Assembly: GCF_014236655.1 (NCBI RefSeq)
Contig: NZ_JACMYG010000024.1
Span: 1 to 64,000, forward strand
DNA: 64,000 bases
Origin: Pseudomonas kielensis
Lineage (GTDB): Bacteria; Pseudomonadota; Gammaproteobacteria; Pseudomonadales; Pseudomonadaceae
Direction of reading: 5' to 3'
The translations under genes and the position numbers were made by a program. Positions within the stretch are counted from its first letter, which is position 1, and the number at the start of each line of letters is the position of its first letter. The notes beneath the pieces were generated by a model. That model saw only the letters and a list, made by a program, of their open reading frames with translations, was not told where the DNA came from and ran no database searches. Positions 7,664 to 16,586 of the stretch are shown piece after piece.

Positions 7664-9988
7664 TTAATTCATCCAGCCCTTGACCCAGTCCATCACCGAT
7701 TCGCCTGACGCGGGGTCTGTGCCACCGCAGGCAGCGCCGGGAGGCGGTTCGCTGCCGCGAATATACGGCATCTGCACCGCGCCTGGGCAACTGGCATCCG
7801 AGCCCTGCCCGGTCCGCGAATCGACCCACGCCTGCACGATGTTATCCGGCTGCGGCATGTCCAGCGGCAGCGGATCGGCCTTGCGCATGAAACTGCTCCA
7901 GACCTGCAGCGCACCGGTGGCACCGGTGAACGGCGTCTTGCCGTTGTCATCGCGGCCCAGCCACACCACCGCCAGCAGGTCCTGGCTGAAACCGGCGAAC
8001 CAGCTGTCGCGAGAATCGTTACTGGTGCCGGTCTTGCCTGCCAGGGTCAACGTCTTGGGCAGCACGTTATAAACCGAACTGCCGGTACCCTCACGCATCA
8101 CCCGCTGCATGGCGCTCTGGATCAGATAAATGGAAGCCGGATCAAAACGCTGCTGAATCTGGAACGGATACCGCTTGAGCGGCTCGCCCTCGGCCGTCAG
8201 CACGCTGCGAATCCCGCGCATCGGCGTATTAAAACCACCGTTGGCCAGGGTCTGGTACATGGTTGCCACTTCGATCGGCGTCAAGCCGCCCGCCCCCAAC
8301 AACATCGACGGGAAGGCCGGGAACTCCCGGGTGACCCCCAGGCGACCGAGAGTCTTCAGGACATTCGGCACCCCGACTTCCAGACCCAGGCGCGCGGTCG
8401 AGAGGTTGTAGGAGTGCGCCAGGCCCTGATACAGGAAGACCGTGCCGTGGGACCGCCGATCATAGTTCTGCGGTTTCCAGACCTGGCCATCGGCGCCCTT
8501 CACCGAGAACGACTCGTCGGACAGCCAACTGGTCAGGGTGTACTTGCTCGGTTTTTCCAGCGCCGTCAGGTACACCGCCGGCTTGATCAGCGAGCCGATC
8601 GGCCGCACCGCATCCAGCGCCCGGTTGAACCCGGCAAAACCGGCCTGGCGACTGCCGATCATGGCCTGCACTTCCCCGGTTTCCGGGTTGGTCACCACCA
8701 TCGCCGCCTCAACCTCGTCCGCGCCCTTGCGTCCGGAAAGGCGCTTGAAGGTATCGTTAACCGAGGCTTCGGCCTTCATCTGCAGGATCGGGTCGAAGCT
8801 GGTGAAAATCCGCAGGCCCTCTTCGGTCAAGTCTTCGTCGCGGTAGTCTTCGCGCAACTGGCGCTTGACCAGGTCGATAAAGCCCGGGAACGAACTGTCG
8901 GCCAGCTTGCCGCGGGTAGTGACACCCAGCGGCAGTTTTTTCGCGGCCGCCACCTGCTCGGCCGTGGCCACGCCCTGTTGCTCAAGGACATCCAGCACCA
9001 GGTTGCGCCGCTCCAGCGCCCGCTCGGGGTTGCGTCGCGGGTTGTAGTAGGACGGCCCCTTGACCATGCCCACCAGCATCGCCACTTGATGCAGTTTCAG
9101 CTCGGACAACGGCTGGCCGAAGAAGAACTGACTGGCCAGGCCAAAACCGTGCACCGCGCGCTGGCCATCCTGACCGACGAACACTTCATTGAGGTACGCC
9201 TCAAGAATTTCGCGTTTGTCGTAATGCAGCTCAAGCAACATCGCCATCATGGCTTCCGTCAGCTTGCGGCTCAGGCTGCGCTCGTTGGTCAGGTAGAAGT
9301 TCTTGACCAATTGCTGGGTCAGCGTACTGCCACCCTGGGTCATCTTGCCGCCAGAGGTGTTGACCCAGACGGCCCGGGCAATCGATTTGGGCGACACCCC
9401 CCAGTGGCTATAGAAATCCCGGTCTTCAACCGCGACCAGGGTTTCCAGCAAGTAAGGCGGGACCTGATCGAGCTTGATCAGAATCCGGTCTTCGAGATTT
9501 TTCGGGTAGATCCCGCCGATCAGCAGCGGCTCCAACCGCACCACGGAGAGCTTCGACCCGTTCAGCGCAGACAGCTCGGCCACATAGTCACCGGAGAAGC
9601 GCACACGCACCGGCTGGGCCTTCTCCATGCCTTCATAGAACTGGAAACCACGGGTGTTCAGGTCCACGGTATTGCCGCTGACCGCAGCTGCGCCAGGGCC
9701 GTTGGCCACGCTTTCGCGGCGATAGCCCAGGGCATCGAGTTCCGTCAGGAAATCTTCCTTGCTGAGCTTTTGTCCGACGAACAGCTCCAACGGACGGGCA
9801 TAAACCTTGGCGGGAATGGTCCAGCGCTTGCCGGAGAACTTCTCCTGGACCACGGCATCAAGGTAAACGGCAAAGCCTGCCAGCACCACGAGGCCGACCA
9901 GACTGAGCTTCAGGGCCCAGCCCAGCCAAGGGCTCAGGCCTTTGGAGGGACGTTTTTTTGCAGTGCGGGGGGATCGGGTACGAGTCAT
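7664..9988 (-). CDS. mrcB: Penicillin-binding protein 1B, bifunctional peptidoglycan synthase
   Basis: The 774-residue class A PBP has a basic cytoplasmic tail (residues 1-20), one membrane anchor (about 21-45) and a UB2H-like region (about 55-150). The glycosyltransferase domain follows (catalytic Glu188 in AVEDRDF, plus GGSTLTQQL near 219-227). The transpeptidase domain has all three motifs: S466-xx-K469 (SLIK), S526-Y-N528 and K652-T-G. It polymerises lipid II and cross-links glycan strands. Its activator lpoP begins 16 bases downstream, forming an mrcB-lpoP-yqcC operon. Confidence 0.96.
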   Translation of the reverse strand: MTRTRSPRTAKKRPSKGLSPWLGWALKLSLVGLVVLAGFAVYLDAVVQEKFSGKRWTIPAKVYARPLELFVGQKLSKEDFLTELDALGYRRESVANGPGAAAVSGNTVDLNTRGFQFYEGMEKAQPVRVRFSGDYVAELSALNGSKLSVVRLEPLLIGGIYPKNLEDRILIKLDQVPPYLLETLVAVEDRDFYSHWGVSPKSIARAVWVNTSGGKMTQGGSTLTQQLVKNFYLTNERSLSRKLTEAMMAMLLELHYDKREILEAYLNEVFVGQDGQRAVHGFGLASQFFFGQPLSELKLHQVAMLVGMVKGPSYYNPRRNPERALERRNLVLDVLEQQGVATAEQVAAAKKLPLGVTTRGKLADSSFPGFIDLVKRQLREDYRDEDLTEEGLRIFTSFDPILQMKAEASVNDTFKRLSGRKGADEVEAAMVVTNPETGEVQAMIGSRQAGFAGFNRALDAVRPIGSLIKPAVYLTALEKPSKYTLTSWLSDESFSVKGADGQVWKPQNYDRRSHGTVFLYQGLAHSYNLSTARLGLEVGVPNVLKTLGRLGVTREFPAFPSMLLGAGGLTPIEVATMYQTLANGGFNTPMRGIRSVLTAEGEPLKRYPFQIQQRFDPASIYLIQSAMQRVMREGTGSSVYNVLPKTLTLAGKTGTSNDSRDSWFAGFSQDLLAVVWLGRDDNGKTPFTGATGALQVWSSFMRKADPLPLDMPQPDNIVQAWVDSRTGQGSDASCPGAVQMPYIRGSEPPPGAACGGTDPASGESVMDWVKGWMN

Positions 9989-10105
9989 GGCGGCGGATTA
10001 TACGCACTTTATTCCTGATCAACATGAGCCCCGCGAGGTTTGCGTTGGCCCCGCTTGCGGCCATAATGGCGCCCTTGAATTTTCCCAGACTCTGAAGGAT
10101 CGCCC

Positions 10106-11662
10106 GTGAGCCAATCCCTGATCGCTGCCCTGCAAAACCCGGCCCTCTACCCCCATCCGGTAGACGGATTCCAGGTCATCGAGACGCACATCTCCTGGGT
10201 GCTGCTCACCGGCCCCTACGCCTATAAAGTGAAAAAGCCGGTGAACTTCGGCTTCCTCGACTTCACCACGCTTGAAGCTCGCGAGCACTTCTGCGCCGAG
10301 GAGCTGCGCCTCAACCAGCGTCTGACCAATGACCTGTACCTGGAAGTCTTGCCGATCACCGGCAGCGCCGAAGCCCCCCAGTTGGGCGGCAGCGGTCCGG
10401 TACTCGACTACGCGCTGAAAATGCGCCAGTTCCCGCAAAGCCAACTGCTCAGCACCCTGCAGGCCAACGGCGAGCTGACCACCGCGCACATCGACGCGAT
10501 GGCCCAACAGATCGCCCGCTTCCACCTCGAAGCGCCGCGGGTTCCGGCCGACCACGAAGCCGGCACGCCGGACAGCGTCATGGCGCCGGTACTGCAGAAC
10601 TTCGACCAGATTCGCCCGTTCCTCAATGACAAGGCCGACCTGCTGCAACTCGAGGCCCTGCAAGCCTGGGCGCAAAGCAGCTTCGAGCGCCTCAAGCCAC
10701 TGCTGGCCCAACGCAAGGCCGAGGGCTTCATCCGCGAATGCCACGGTGATATCCACCTGGGCAACGCCACCGTGATCGATGGCAACGTGGTGATTTTCGA
10801 CTGCATCGAATTCAACGAGCCATTCCGCTTCACCGACGTCTATGCCGATACCGGCTTCCTGGCGATGGACCTGGAAGACCGCGGCCTGAAAAGCCTCGCT
10901 CGACGCTTCATGAGCCAATACCTGGAGCTGACCGGCGATTACCAGGGCCTGGAACTGCTGAACTTCTACAAAGCCTACCGCGCCCTGGTGCGCGCCAAGG
11001 TCAGCCTGTTCAGCATGCCTGCCGATGCCACCCCCGTGCAGCGGGCCACCACTTTGCGCCAGTACCGCAACTACGCCAACCTGGCGGAGAGCTACAGCAC
11101 CATCCCGTCGCGCTTCCTGGCCATCACCCATGGCGTCTCGGCAGTCGGCAAAAGCCGCGTGGCCATGCGTCTGGTCGAAGCCCTGGGCGCCATCCGCCTG
11201 CGTTCCGATGTCGAACGCAAGCGCCTGTTCGGCGAGCAGCAGGTACCAAACGATCCGCAAGCCGGCATCTACAGTGCCGACGCCAGCGCAGCGACCTATG
11301 CACGCCTGCATGAGATTGCCGACGTGATCCTGCGTGCCGGCTTCCCGGTGGTGCTCGACGCCACGTACCTCAAGCGCGAGCAGCGCGATGGTGCGGCGCT
11401 CGTTGCGGAAGCCACCGGCGCCCCCTTCCTGATTCTCGACTGCAACGCCCCCCAGGCCGTGATCGAGAGCTGGCTGGCGCAGCGTCAGGCAGACAAAAAC
11501 GATCCCTCCGACGCCAACCTGGCCGTTATCGCGGCTCAACAAGCCAATCGCGAAGCCCTGACGCCTGCAGAAATCCTCTGCAGCAAACGTGTCCAAACCA
11601 ACGAAAGCGGGACCCTGGACACCGTCGTCGCGCAGATTCGCCAACGCCTGCCGGGCCTGTAA
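10106..11662 (+). CDS. Two-domain protein: aminoglycoside-phosphotransferase-like kinase fused to a P-loop NTPase
   Basis: The 518-residue protein starts at GTG 10106 after AAGGA. The N-terminal half (to about residue 320) is APH/choline-kinase-like, with the Brenner motif CHGDIHLGN and the downstream DCIEF and DTGFLAMDLED acidic residues. The C-terminal half (about 340-518) is an AAA_33-type kinase domain with Walker A GVSAVGKS and a VVLDATYLKREQR stretch. Conserved in pseudomonads next to mrcB. The substrate is unknown; despite the domain name there is no reason to infer antibiotic resistance. A small-molecule kinase is likely. Confidence 0.8.
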   Translation: MSQSLIAALQNPALYPHPVDGFQVIETHISWVLLTGPYAYKVKKPVNFGFLDFTTLEAREHFCAEELRLNQRLTNDLYLEVLPITGSAEAPQLGGSGPVLDYALKMRQFPQSQLLSTLQANGELTTAHIDAMAQQIARFHLEAPRVPADHEAGTPDSVMAPVLQNFDQIRPFLNDKADLLQLEALQAWAQSSFERLKPLLAQRKAEGFIRECHGDIHLGNATVIDGNVVIFDCIEFNEPFRFTDVYADTGFLAMDLEDRGLKSLARRFMSQYLELTGDYQGLELLNFYKAYRALVRAKVSLFSMPADATPVQRATTLRQYRNYANLAESYSTIPSRFLAITHGVSAVGKSRVAMRLVEALGAIRLRSDVERKRLFGEQQVPNDPQAGIYSADASAATYARLHEIADVILRAGFPVVLDATYLKREQRDGAALVAEATGAPFLILDCNAPQAVIESWLAQRQADKNDPSDANLAVIAAQQANREALTPAEILCSKRVQTNESGTLDTVVAQIRQRLPGL

Positions 11663-11755
11663 GCACATGGGGCAACTGACGTGGGGCTGTGACAGCCTCA
11701 CGCCAGTCGCCTAGTGGCACTATACTGGCGTCATAAATCCAACACGGTGACGCCC

Positions 11756-12100
11756 ATGAGCCAGCCCACACTACTCGATACCCCGCTCTATGCCCTGCTG
11801 CACAAAGACGACATTCAGGGCTTCAACCGCGAACGCCCAAAGAACGGCCCCATCGATATGGTGGGCGGTGACTTTCGTGGCCTCGACCTGCGCGAACTGA
11901 ACGCCGAAGGCATCGACTTCAGCGATGCCTACTTCCGCTCCGCCGACCTGCGCGGCATCGATTTTCGCCAGGCGTCCCTGGAAGGCGCGAGCCTGGCCCA
12001 TGCGCAAATCTCCGGCGCCTACTTCCCGCCCGAACTCTCGGCAGACGAAATCCTCATGTCGATGAACTTCGGCACCCGCCTGCGCTACCGCACTCGCTGA
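11756..12100 (+). CDS. Pentapeptide-repeat protein
   Basis: The 114-residue protein starts at ATG 11756; an upstream in-frame extension is rejected because it runs through the probable -10 box TATACT (11720-11725). About eight A(D/N)Lxx-type pentapeptides occupy residues 40-85 (DFRGLDLRELNAEGIDFSDA and following), enough for roughly two coils of a right-handed quadrilateral beta-helix. There is no signal peptide. Function unknown. Similar short cytoplasmic proteins are common; fluoroquinolone-protection pentapeptide proteins are much longer, so that role is not implied. Confidence 0.8.
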   Translation: MSQPTLLDTPLYALLHKDDIQGFNRERPKNGPIDMVGGDFRGLDLRELNAEGIDFSDAYFRSADLRGIDFRQASLEGASLAHAQISGAYFPPELSADEILMSMNFGTRLRYRTR

Positions 12101-12110
12101 TCCCCTCACG

Positions 12111-12151
12111 CCCCTGAAGTCCGGCACCGCCGCACGGCCGGACTTCAGGGG
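12111..12151 (+). terminator. Strong hairpin terminator after the pentapeptide gene
   Basis: A 15-bp perfect stem, CCCCTGAAGTCCGGC (12111-12125) with GCCGGACTTCAGGGG (12137-12151), and an 11-base loop. The tail TCGTTTCGC is only weakly U-rich. Confidence 0.65.
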
Positions 12152-12318
12152 TCGTTTCGCGACACGCCTCCCCGCCCCCGCCTCCTGCAGAGCTATCTGG
12201 CACATAGCCTTAGAAGCTTTTGCGTTCAAACCGACCAAAGAACCACGCTTTTCCTACTGACCGCTACACTCCTCAAAGGTCCGCCCAACGCACTCTTCGC
12301 CCATCGCAAGGAGGCTTG

Positions 12319-12591
12319 ATGAATGACGAACTGCAACACCTGAAGAATCTTGGCAAGACGTCGGCGCAATGGCTGCATGCCGTAGGCATTCACAGCGCTT
12401 CGGATTTGCGCCGATTAGGGGCGGTGGATGCATACAGGGCGGTACGCACCCGCGGATTCCGCGCATCGAAAGTGCTGCTGTACGCGATCGAGGGAGCGCT
12501 GATGGACATGCACTGGAACGATATTCCCGCCGAACGCAAAGACGCCCTCAACAAACAACTGGAAGCCATCTCGTCCCGGCAAAAGAATTGA
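12319..12591 (+). CDS. TfoX/Sxy C-terminal domain protein
   Basis: The 90-residue protein starts at ATG 12319, four bases after a full AAGGAGG ribosome-binding site. It consists only of the TfoX C-terminal helix-hairpin-helix-like domain (LKNLGKTSAQWLHAVGIHSA, then LRRLGAVDAYRAVR). TfoX/Sxy proteins of gamma-proteobacteria regulate competence with CRP, but stand-alone C-terminal domains like this one are of unproven function and may simply bind nucleic acid. Its 3' end lies about 90 bases before the PrrF promoter. Confidence 0.85.
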   Translation: MNDELQHLKNLGKTSAQWLHAVGIHSASDLRRLGAVDAYRAVRTRGFRASKVLLYAIEGALMDMHWNDIPAERKDALNKQLEAISSRQKN

Positions 12592-12676
12592 GCACCCTAG
12601 ACACCCGTCAACCCCAGGATTTGCGGGGGTTCAAACACGTGTTTAGCGAAATGAAAAAGAATTCGAGAAACATTCG

Positions 12677-12704
12677 TTGACATCGAAATGAGAATCGTTA
12701 TGAT
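12677..12704 (+). promoter_or_regulatory. PrrF promoter overlapped by a Fur box
   Basis: TTGACA (12677-12682), a 16-base spacer and TATGAT (12699-12704). A Fur operator covers 12684-12702, matching 13 of 19 positions of the GATAATGATAATCATTATC consensus by my count, with the core AATGAGAATCGTTAT. Fur-Fe2+ bound here would occlude the -10 box, so the sRNA should be made under iron starvation. Confidence 0.85.
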
Positions 12705-12710
12705 TGCCAC

Positions 12711-12824
12711 AACTGGTCGCGAGATCAGCCGATCTTCTGAAAGACCCTTGGTTCGGACTCTCAGATTATCTCCTCATCAGGCTAATCACGGTTATTTGAC
12801 CCGGCTCTTGCCGGGTCTTTTTTT
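12711..12824 (+). ncRNA. prrF: PrrF iron-responsive small RNA
   Basis: The sequence from AACTGGTCGCGAGATCAGCC through the core CAGATTATCTCCTCATCAGG and CTAATCACGG to a terminator (GACCCGGC, loop TCTT, GCCGGGTC, then T7) is recognisably PrrF, the pseudomonad counterpart of RyhB. PrrF pairs with the translation starts of iron-containing enzymes (such as sodB, sdh, acn) and lowers their expression when iron is scarce. Length is about 114 nt. It sits upstream of the haem-uptake gene phuW, the same neighbourhood as prrF1-prrF2 in P. aeruginosa, but only one copy is present here. Confidence 0.93.
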
Positions 12825-12852
12825 GCCTGTCGATCAGCCCGCAGGCAGCCGT

Positions 12853-13704
12853 TTACTGACGCATTGAAGCGCAATAGTCCTGCACCGGCCGAACGGCCGT
12901 GTACCAGACATAATCCGCCGAGGCCGCTGCCACCGACTCACCTTTCTCCGCCAGCATCAGCACCACTGCTGGCGGGCGAGCACCGAGGTCCTCCAGGTGC
13001 ACCGGCACCCCGAGATCCAGGCGAGCGTGATAACCACCGGCAAACAGCATGGCCGGCGTCGGCGCGGTCATCAGGCGCTCAGCCATTCGCCGATCCCGAT
13101 GCTGCTGCACGGCCAGCATCGCGGGCATCTGACTCTCGGGCAGCAGACCGCAATGGGATTGTGCAATCTGCGCCAGCAACGGCGCCTTGACCGCCTCCGC
13201 AGTCGAGCGCCCACCGCTCAGGGTTGGCGCCTCTTTGTAGAGGCGCCGCACCTCAGGCCCATCAAGATTGGCTGCCAGCAAGGGATAAGGCTGGGCCAAG
13301 GCGTAACGCACGATCGGACCGTACAGATTCCAGTCCCAACCCGGCTGCCAGGCCAGCGCTGCCGGTAGATCGGCCGGCCATTGCCCGGGACTGCGTGCGC
13401 GCAGTTGATCGACTGCGGCCTGTTGCTGCGGGGTGAGCATTTCCAGCAACAGACTGCCTTGCACTCGGCGCTGGGCCAACGCTTGCAACAGCCATAGCTG
13501 GACCTGATGGTGATCAGGGTTGTCATGCTGCTCGCCCACGATCACCCGAGGCGCTCCCGCCAACCGCTCGACCAGCGCCTGGGCGGTCAGTGCCTGCCCG
13601 CTGCGCAGATCGACAATCTCCCCAGCAGGCTGGCCTACGCCAGTCGGCACCCCGCTCTGGCAGGCCACCAGCAGCAGACACAGCACAATCAGGATGCGAC
13701 CCAT
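12853..13704 (-). CDS. phuW: ChaN-family haem-associated lipoprotein (PhuW)
   Basis: The 283-residue protein has a lipoprotein signal (LLLVAC, Cys15). The ChaN/erythromycin-esterase-like domain follows, recognisable from VIVGEQHDNPDHHQVQL near residue 55 and LFAGGYHARLDLGVPVHL near the C-terminus. ChaN of Campylobacter binds two haems; in P. aeruginosa the equivalent gene ends the phu haem-uptake operon. It is separated by nine bases from phuV and is surely co-transcribed with phuT-U-V. A haem-binding or haem-handling role at the membrane is inferred. Confidence 0.85.
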   Translation of the reverse strand: MGRILIVLCLLLVACQSGVPTGVGQPAGEIVDLRSGQALTAQALVERLAGAPRVIVGEQHDNPDHHQVQLWLLQALAQRRVQGSLLLEMLTPQQQAAVDQLRARSPGQWPADLPAALAWQPGWDWNLYGPIVRYALAQPYPLLAANLDGPEVRRLYKEAPTLSGGRSTAEAVKAPLLAQIAQSHCGLLPESQMPAMLAVQQHRDRRMAERLMTAPTPAMLFAGGYHARLDLGVPVHLEDLGARPPAVVLMLAEKGESVAAASADYVWYTAVRPVQDYCASMRQ

Positions 13705-13713
13705 GAACTCACC

Positions 13714-14481
13714 TCAGCGCGCAATGATCAGCGGATGCCCACGCTCCGGGTGCGGCTGCACCAACACCTCCAGGCCAAACACCGCCTTCAGCGACTCGGG
13801 GCGCAGCACCTGTTGCGGGGTGTCCAGGGCATGGGGGCGACCGTTTTCCAGCAGCAGAATGCGGTCACAGTAGCGCGCCGCCAGATTCAGGTCATGCAGG
13901 ATCACCAGCACCGCCGCGCCGCGATCGGCAAACTGGCGCACGGCCTGCAACGTCGTGTGTTGATGCAAGGGGTCGAGCATCGAGGTCGGCTCATCGAGCA
14001 GCAAGGTCTGCCCCGCTTCGCCCGGCCACAGTTGCGCCAGCACCCGCGCCAGGTGCACTCGCTGGCGCTCACCACCCGACAGTGCGGTGTAGCTGCGGCC
14101 GCTCAAGTGGCCAACATCTGCGGCCTGCAAGGCGGCGGCGACAATTTCGTCATCTCGCTGGCGTCCGGTCTGATGGGGCAAGCGACCCATGCCCACCACC
14201 TCCTCGACGCGAAAGGCAAAATCCAGGGTCGAACTTTGCGGCAGCACGGCCAGGCGTTGCGCGCGCCGCGCGCCGTCCCATTCAGCCAAGGGGCGCTGGT
14301 CCAGCCAGACGTGTCCATGATCGGCGCGCAGCTCTCCACACAGGGCGCCGAGCAAGGTGCTTTTGCCAGCACCGTTAGGGCCCAACACACCCAGCACCTC
14401 GCCCGGGTTGAGCGCAAGGTCGATGTCCGCCAGGACGATAGTGCCGCCTCGACGGATCTGCAGGTTTTCCACTCGCAGCAT
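13714..14481 (-). CDS. phuV: Haem ABC transporter ATP-binding protein
   Basis: The 255-residue ATPase starts at ATG 14481, sharing one base with the phuU stop. An open frame extends further upstream but there overlaps phuU out of frame. Walker A (GPNGAGKST), the ABC signature (LSGGERQRVHLARVL) and Walker B (LLLDEPTSML) are all intact. It powers haem passage through PhuU into the cytoplasm. It belongs to the FecE/HmuV branch of ABC ATPases. Confidence 0.93.
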   Translation of the reverse strand: MLRVENLQIRRGGTIVLADIDLALNPGEVLGVLGPNGAGKSTLLGALCGELRADHGHVWLDQRPLAEWDGARRAQRLAVLPQSSTLDFAFRVEEVVGMGRLPHQTGRQRDDEIVAAALQAADVGHLSGRSYTALSGGERQRVHLARVLAQLWPGEAGQTLLLDEPTSMLDPLHQHTTLQAVRQFADRGAAVLVILHDLNLAARYCDRILLLENGRPHALDTPQQVLRPESLKAVFGLEVLVQPHPERGHPLIIAR

Positions 14482-15518
14482 CAGGCACGACCTCGCAACA
14501 ACAGGAACAGAAAGAACGGCGCACCAATGAACGCGGTGACGATGCCGATCGGCAATTCCGCCGGTGCCAGCGCCAGGCGCGCCACAAGGTCGGCCAGCAG
14601 CAACAGGCTGGCACCCGCCAGGATCGAGGCCGGCAACAACACCCGGTGATCGGGCCCGGCCAGCAACCGCACCAAGTGCGGCACCACCAGGCCGACAAAG
14701 CCGATCATCCCCGCCGCCGCGACGGCGGCGCCAACCCCCAGCGCGGTGCAGAACACCAGTTCGCGCTTGAGCCGCTCGACGTTGATCCCCAGGTGACTGG
14801 CTTCGGACTCGCCAAGCAGCAGCGCATTCAAGGCCCTGGCCCGACGCGGCAACCACAGCGCCACCACGGTCGTCACCAGCAGCAACGGCCACAGCCGCGC
14901 ATAGCTGGCGCCATTGAGACTGCCCAGATTCCAGAACGTCAGGGTACGCAGGGTCGCATCGTCGGCCAAATACGTGAACAAGCCCACCGCAGAACCCGCC
15001 AGGGCCGTCAGGGCGATGCCCGCCAGCAACATGGTCGCGACATTGGTCTGGCCATTGCGCCGGCCCAGACGATAAACCAGCGCCGTCACCCCCAGGCCGC
15101 CGAGAAAGGCGCAGATCGACAACAAGTACGGACCGATCGCCTCCGGCAAACCGCCGAACAGCGAACCCCCGACAATCGCGACAGCCGCGCCGAGGGCCGC
15201 GCCACTGGACACTCCCACCAGCCCCGGGTCCGCCAGTGGGTTGCGGAACAGCCCCTGCATCGCCACTCCGGACAGGGCCAGGACGCCACCCACCGCCAGC
15301 CCGAGCAGGGTGCGCGGCAAACGGATCTGCCCGAGAATCAGCTCGGCCTGCTCCAGGCCATCACCGGCAATCGGCAGCCCAAGCATGCGCAGGGCCGCCC
15401 GCAAGGTGTCCAGCAGCGGCAGGCTGACGGGGCCCAGCGCCAGGGACAGCCAGGTCGCCAACACACACAGCAGCCCCAGGCCAATAAACAACGAGCGCGG
15501 TTTTACCAGAGTGCTCAT
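14481..15518 (-). CDS. phuU: Haem ABC transporter permease (FecCD family)
   Basis: The 345-residue integral membrane protein has about ten helices and the FecCD family hallmarks, for example the NPLADPGLVGVSSGAALGA stretch near residues 92-110 and GMIGFVGLVVPHLVR near 265-280. It forms the homodimeric channel of the haem importer. It overlaps phuT by four bases and phuV by one, indicating tight translational coupling. Confidence 0.93.
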   Translation of the reverse strand: MSTLVKPRSLFIGLGLLCVLATWLSLALGPVSLPLLDTLRAALRMLGLPIAGDGLEQAELILGQIRLPRTLLGLAVGGVLALSGVAMQGLFRNPLADPGLVGVSSGAALGAAVAIVGGSLFGGLPEAIGPYLLSICAFLGGLGVTALVYRLGRRNGQTNVATMLLAGIALTALAGSAVGLFTYLADDATLRTLTFWNLGSLNGASYARLWPLLLVTTVVALWLPRRARALNALLLGESEASHLGINVERLKRELVFCTALGVGAAVAAAGMIGFVGLVVPHLVRLLAGPDHRVLLPASILAGASLLLLADLVARLALAPAELPIGIVTAFIGAPFFLFLLLRGRA

Positions 15519-16402
15519 TGGGCGGCGGTGGCCTTGGCGGATTCAGCGGGATAGAAACCGGCAGACAGTTTGACCAGGCTTTGCGGCAAGCGCGGGCCCA
15601 GGCCGCCGACCAGCAGCGTCGGGTCCAGTTCCAGTACGCGGCCGGTCTTGGCCGCTGGCGTCGAGGTGAGGATCGGGTTCTGCTTGAACAACGCTTCGCG
15701 TGCGGCATCGCCGGTCAACGCCCGGTCCGAAAACACCAGGACATCCGGCGTCAGCCCCGCCAGGGACTCCACCGAAAACGGCTTGTAGCCACTGTGGGTC
15801 GCCAGGTTACGCCCGCCGGCCTGTTGCAGCAGCCAATCGGCGGCGGTGTCTTTACCCGCGATCAACGGCTTGCCCCCGGCGTGGCCGAGCAACAGCAGCA
15901 CACCCGGCGCCTTGGCCGTGGTCTGGGCCTGGCTGACCCAGGCCTGCTGCTGCACAAGTTGCTGTTGATAACCGTCGAACAGTGCAGTGGCCTGCGCCTC
16001 GCTGCCCAGCAAACGCCCCAGGCGCTGCAAGGTGTTCTGCAGGGTGGGCAAGTCCGGCTGGGCCGAGAACAGTTCAACCTGGACCCCGGCACTGCGAATC
16101 TGCGACAACACCGGCGGCGGGCCCATTTCTTCGGTACCGATCAGAATCTGCGGACTCAGGCTCAGAATGCCTTCGGCCGACAGTTGGCGTTGATAACCGA
16201 TACTCGGCAAGGCCTTGAGTGACTCCGGGTGTTGGCTGGTGGTGTCCACGCCCACCAGCCTGGCTTGCGCGCCCAGGGCACTGACCCACTCCGACAGCGC
16301 GCCCCCGGCACTGACCCAGCGTTGCGGCAATTCGACCGCGGCGGCGCCACGGGCAACCAGTAGTCCGACACAGAGCGCGATAGCGCTGGTACTCAGGCGC
16401 AT
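15515..16402 (-). CDS. phuT: Periplasmic haem-binding protein
   Basis: The 295-residue protein starts at ATG 16402 (MRLSTSAIALCVGLLVARG), with a Sec signal peptide cleaved after AAA near residue 22. An in-frame extension further upstream would run through the Fur box and is rejected. The rest is a class III helical-backbone binding fold (PF01497). It would hand haem from the TonB receptor to PhuUV. It is the first gene of phuT-U-V-W here; in P. aeruginosa the cytoplasmic haem carrier phuS precedes phuT, and I see no such gene here. Confidence 0.9.
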   Translation of the reverse strand: MRLSTSAIALCVGLLVARGAAAVELPQRWVSAGGALSEWVSALGAQARLVGVDTTSQHPESLKALPSIGYQRQLSAEGILSLSPQILIGTEEMGPPPVLSQIRSAGVQVELFSAQPDLPTLQNTLQRLGRLLGSEAQATALFDGYQQQLVQQQAWVSQAQTTAKAPGVLLLLGHAGGKPLIAGKDTAADWLLQQAGGRNLATHSGYKPFSVESLAGLTPDVLVFSDRALTGDAAREALFKQNPILTSTPAAKTGRVLELDPTLLVGGLGPRLPQSLVKLSAGFYPAESAKATAAQ

Positions 16403-16483
16403 AACAGGGTTTCCTTTCAGGCGTTTTCCCGCACAATCCCAGGCGCTTTGGCTTATGCACCTTCGCGGACGAAGCCGGCATTT

Positions 16484-16502
16484 GATAATTGTTAGCATTT
16501 GC
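16484..16502 (-). promoter_or_regulatory. Fur box upstream of phuTUVW, shared with a divergent gene
   Basis: On the minus strand the 19-mer from 16502 to 16484 (core AATGCTAACAATTATC) matches 14 of 19 Fur-consensus positions by my count. It lies about 80 bases upstream of phuT and a similar distance upstream of the divergent Rieske gene, so iron could control both. Confidence 0.8.
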
Positions 16503-16586
16503 ACGTCAAGCACAGACACATTTGCTAACCAGCGCACGCAGCCCATAACCGCCGCAGGTCAGCGCCTTCGGCACCTGAGGATAGTC

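Noticed and set aside
10019..11701. 560-codon minus-strand open frame opposite the APH/P-loop gene
   Set aside because: It is an antisense shadow in GC-rich coding DNA: the plus-strand frame has complete kinase and P-loop motifs, while the minus translation shows no family signature.
11676..11707. Hairpin GTGGGGCTG/CAGCCTCAC after the APH/P-loop gene as a terminator
   Set aside because: It contains a wobble pair and has no U-tract; it could stabilise the transcript end but I would not call it a terminator.
13714..14892. 392-codon version of phuV
   Set aside because: The first 137 codons overlap phuU out of frame and are not ATPase-like; the real start is ATG 14481.
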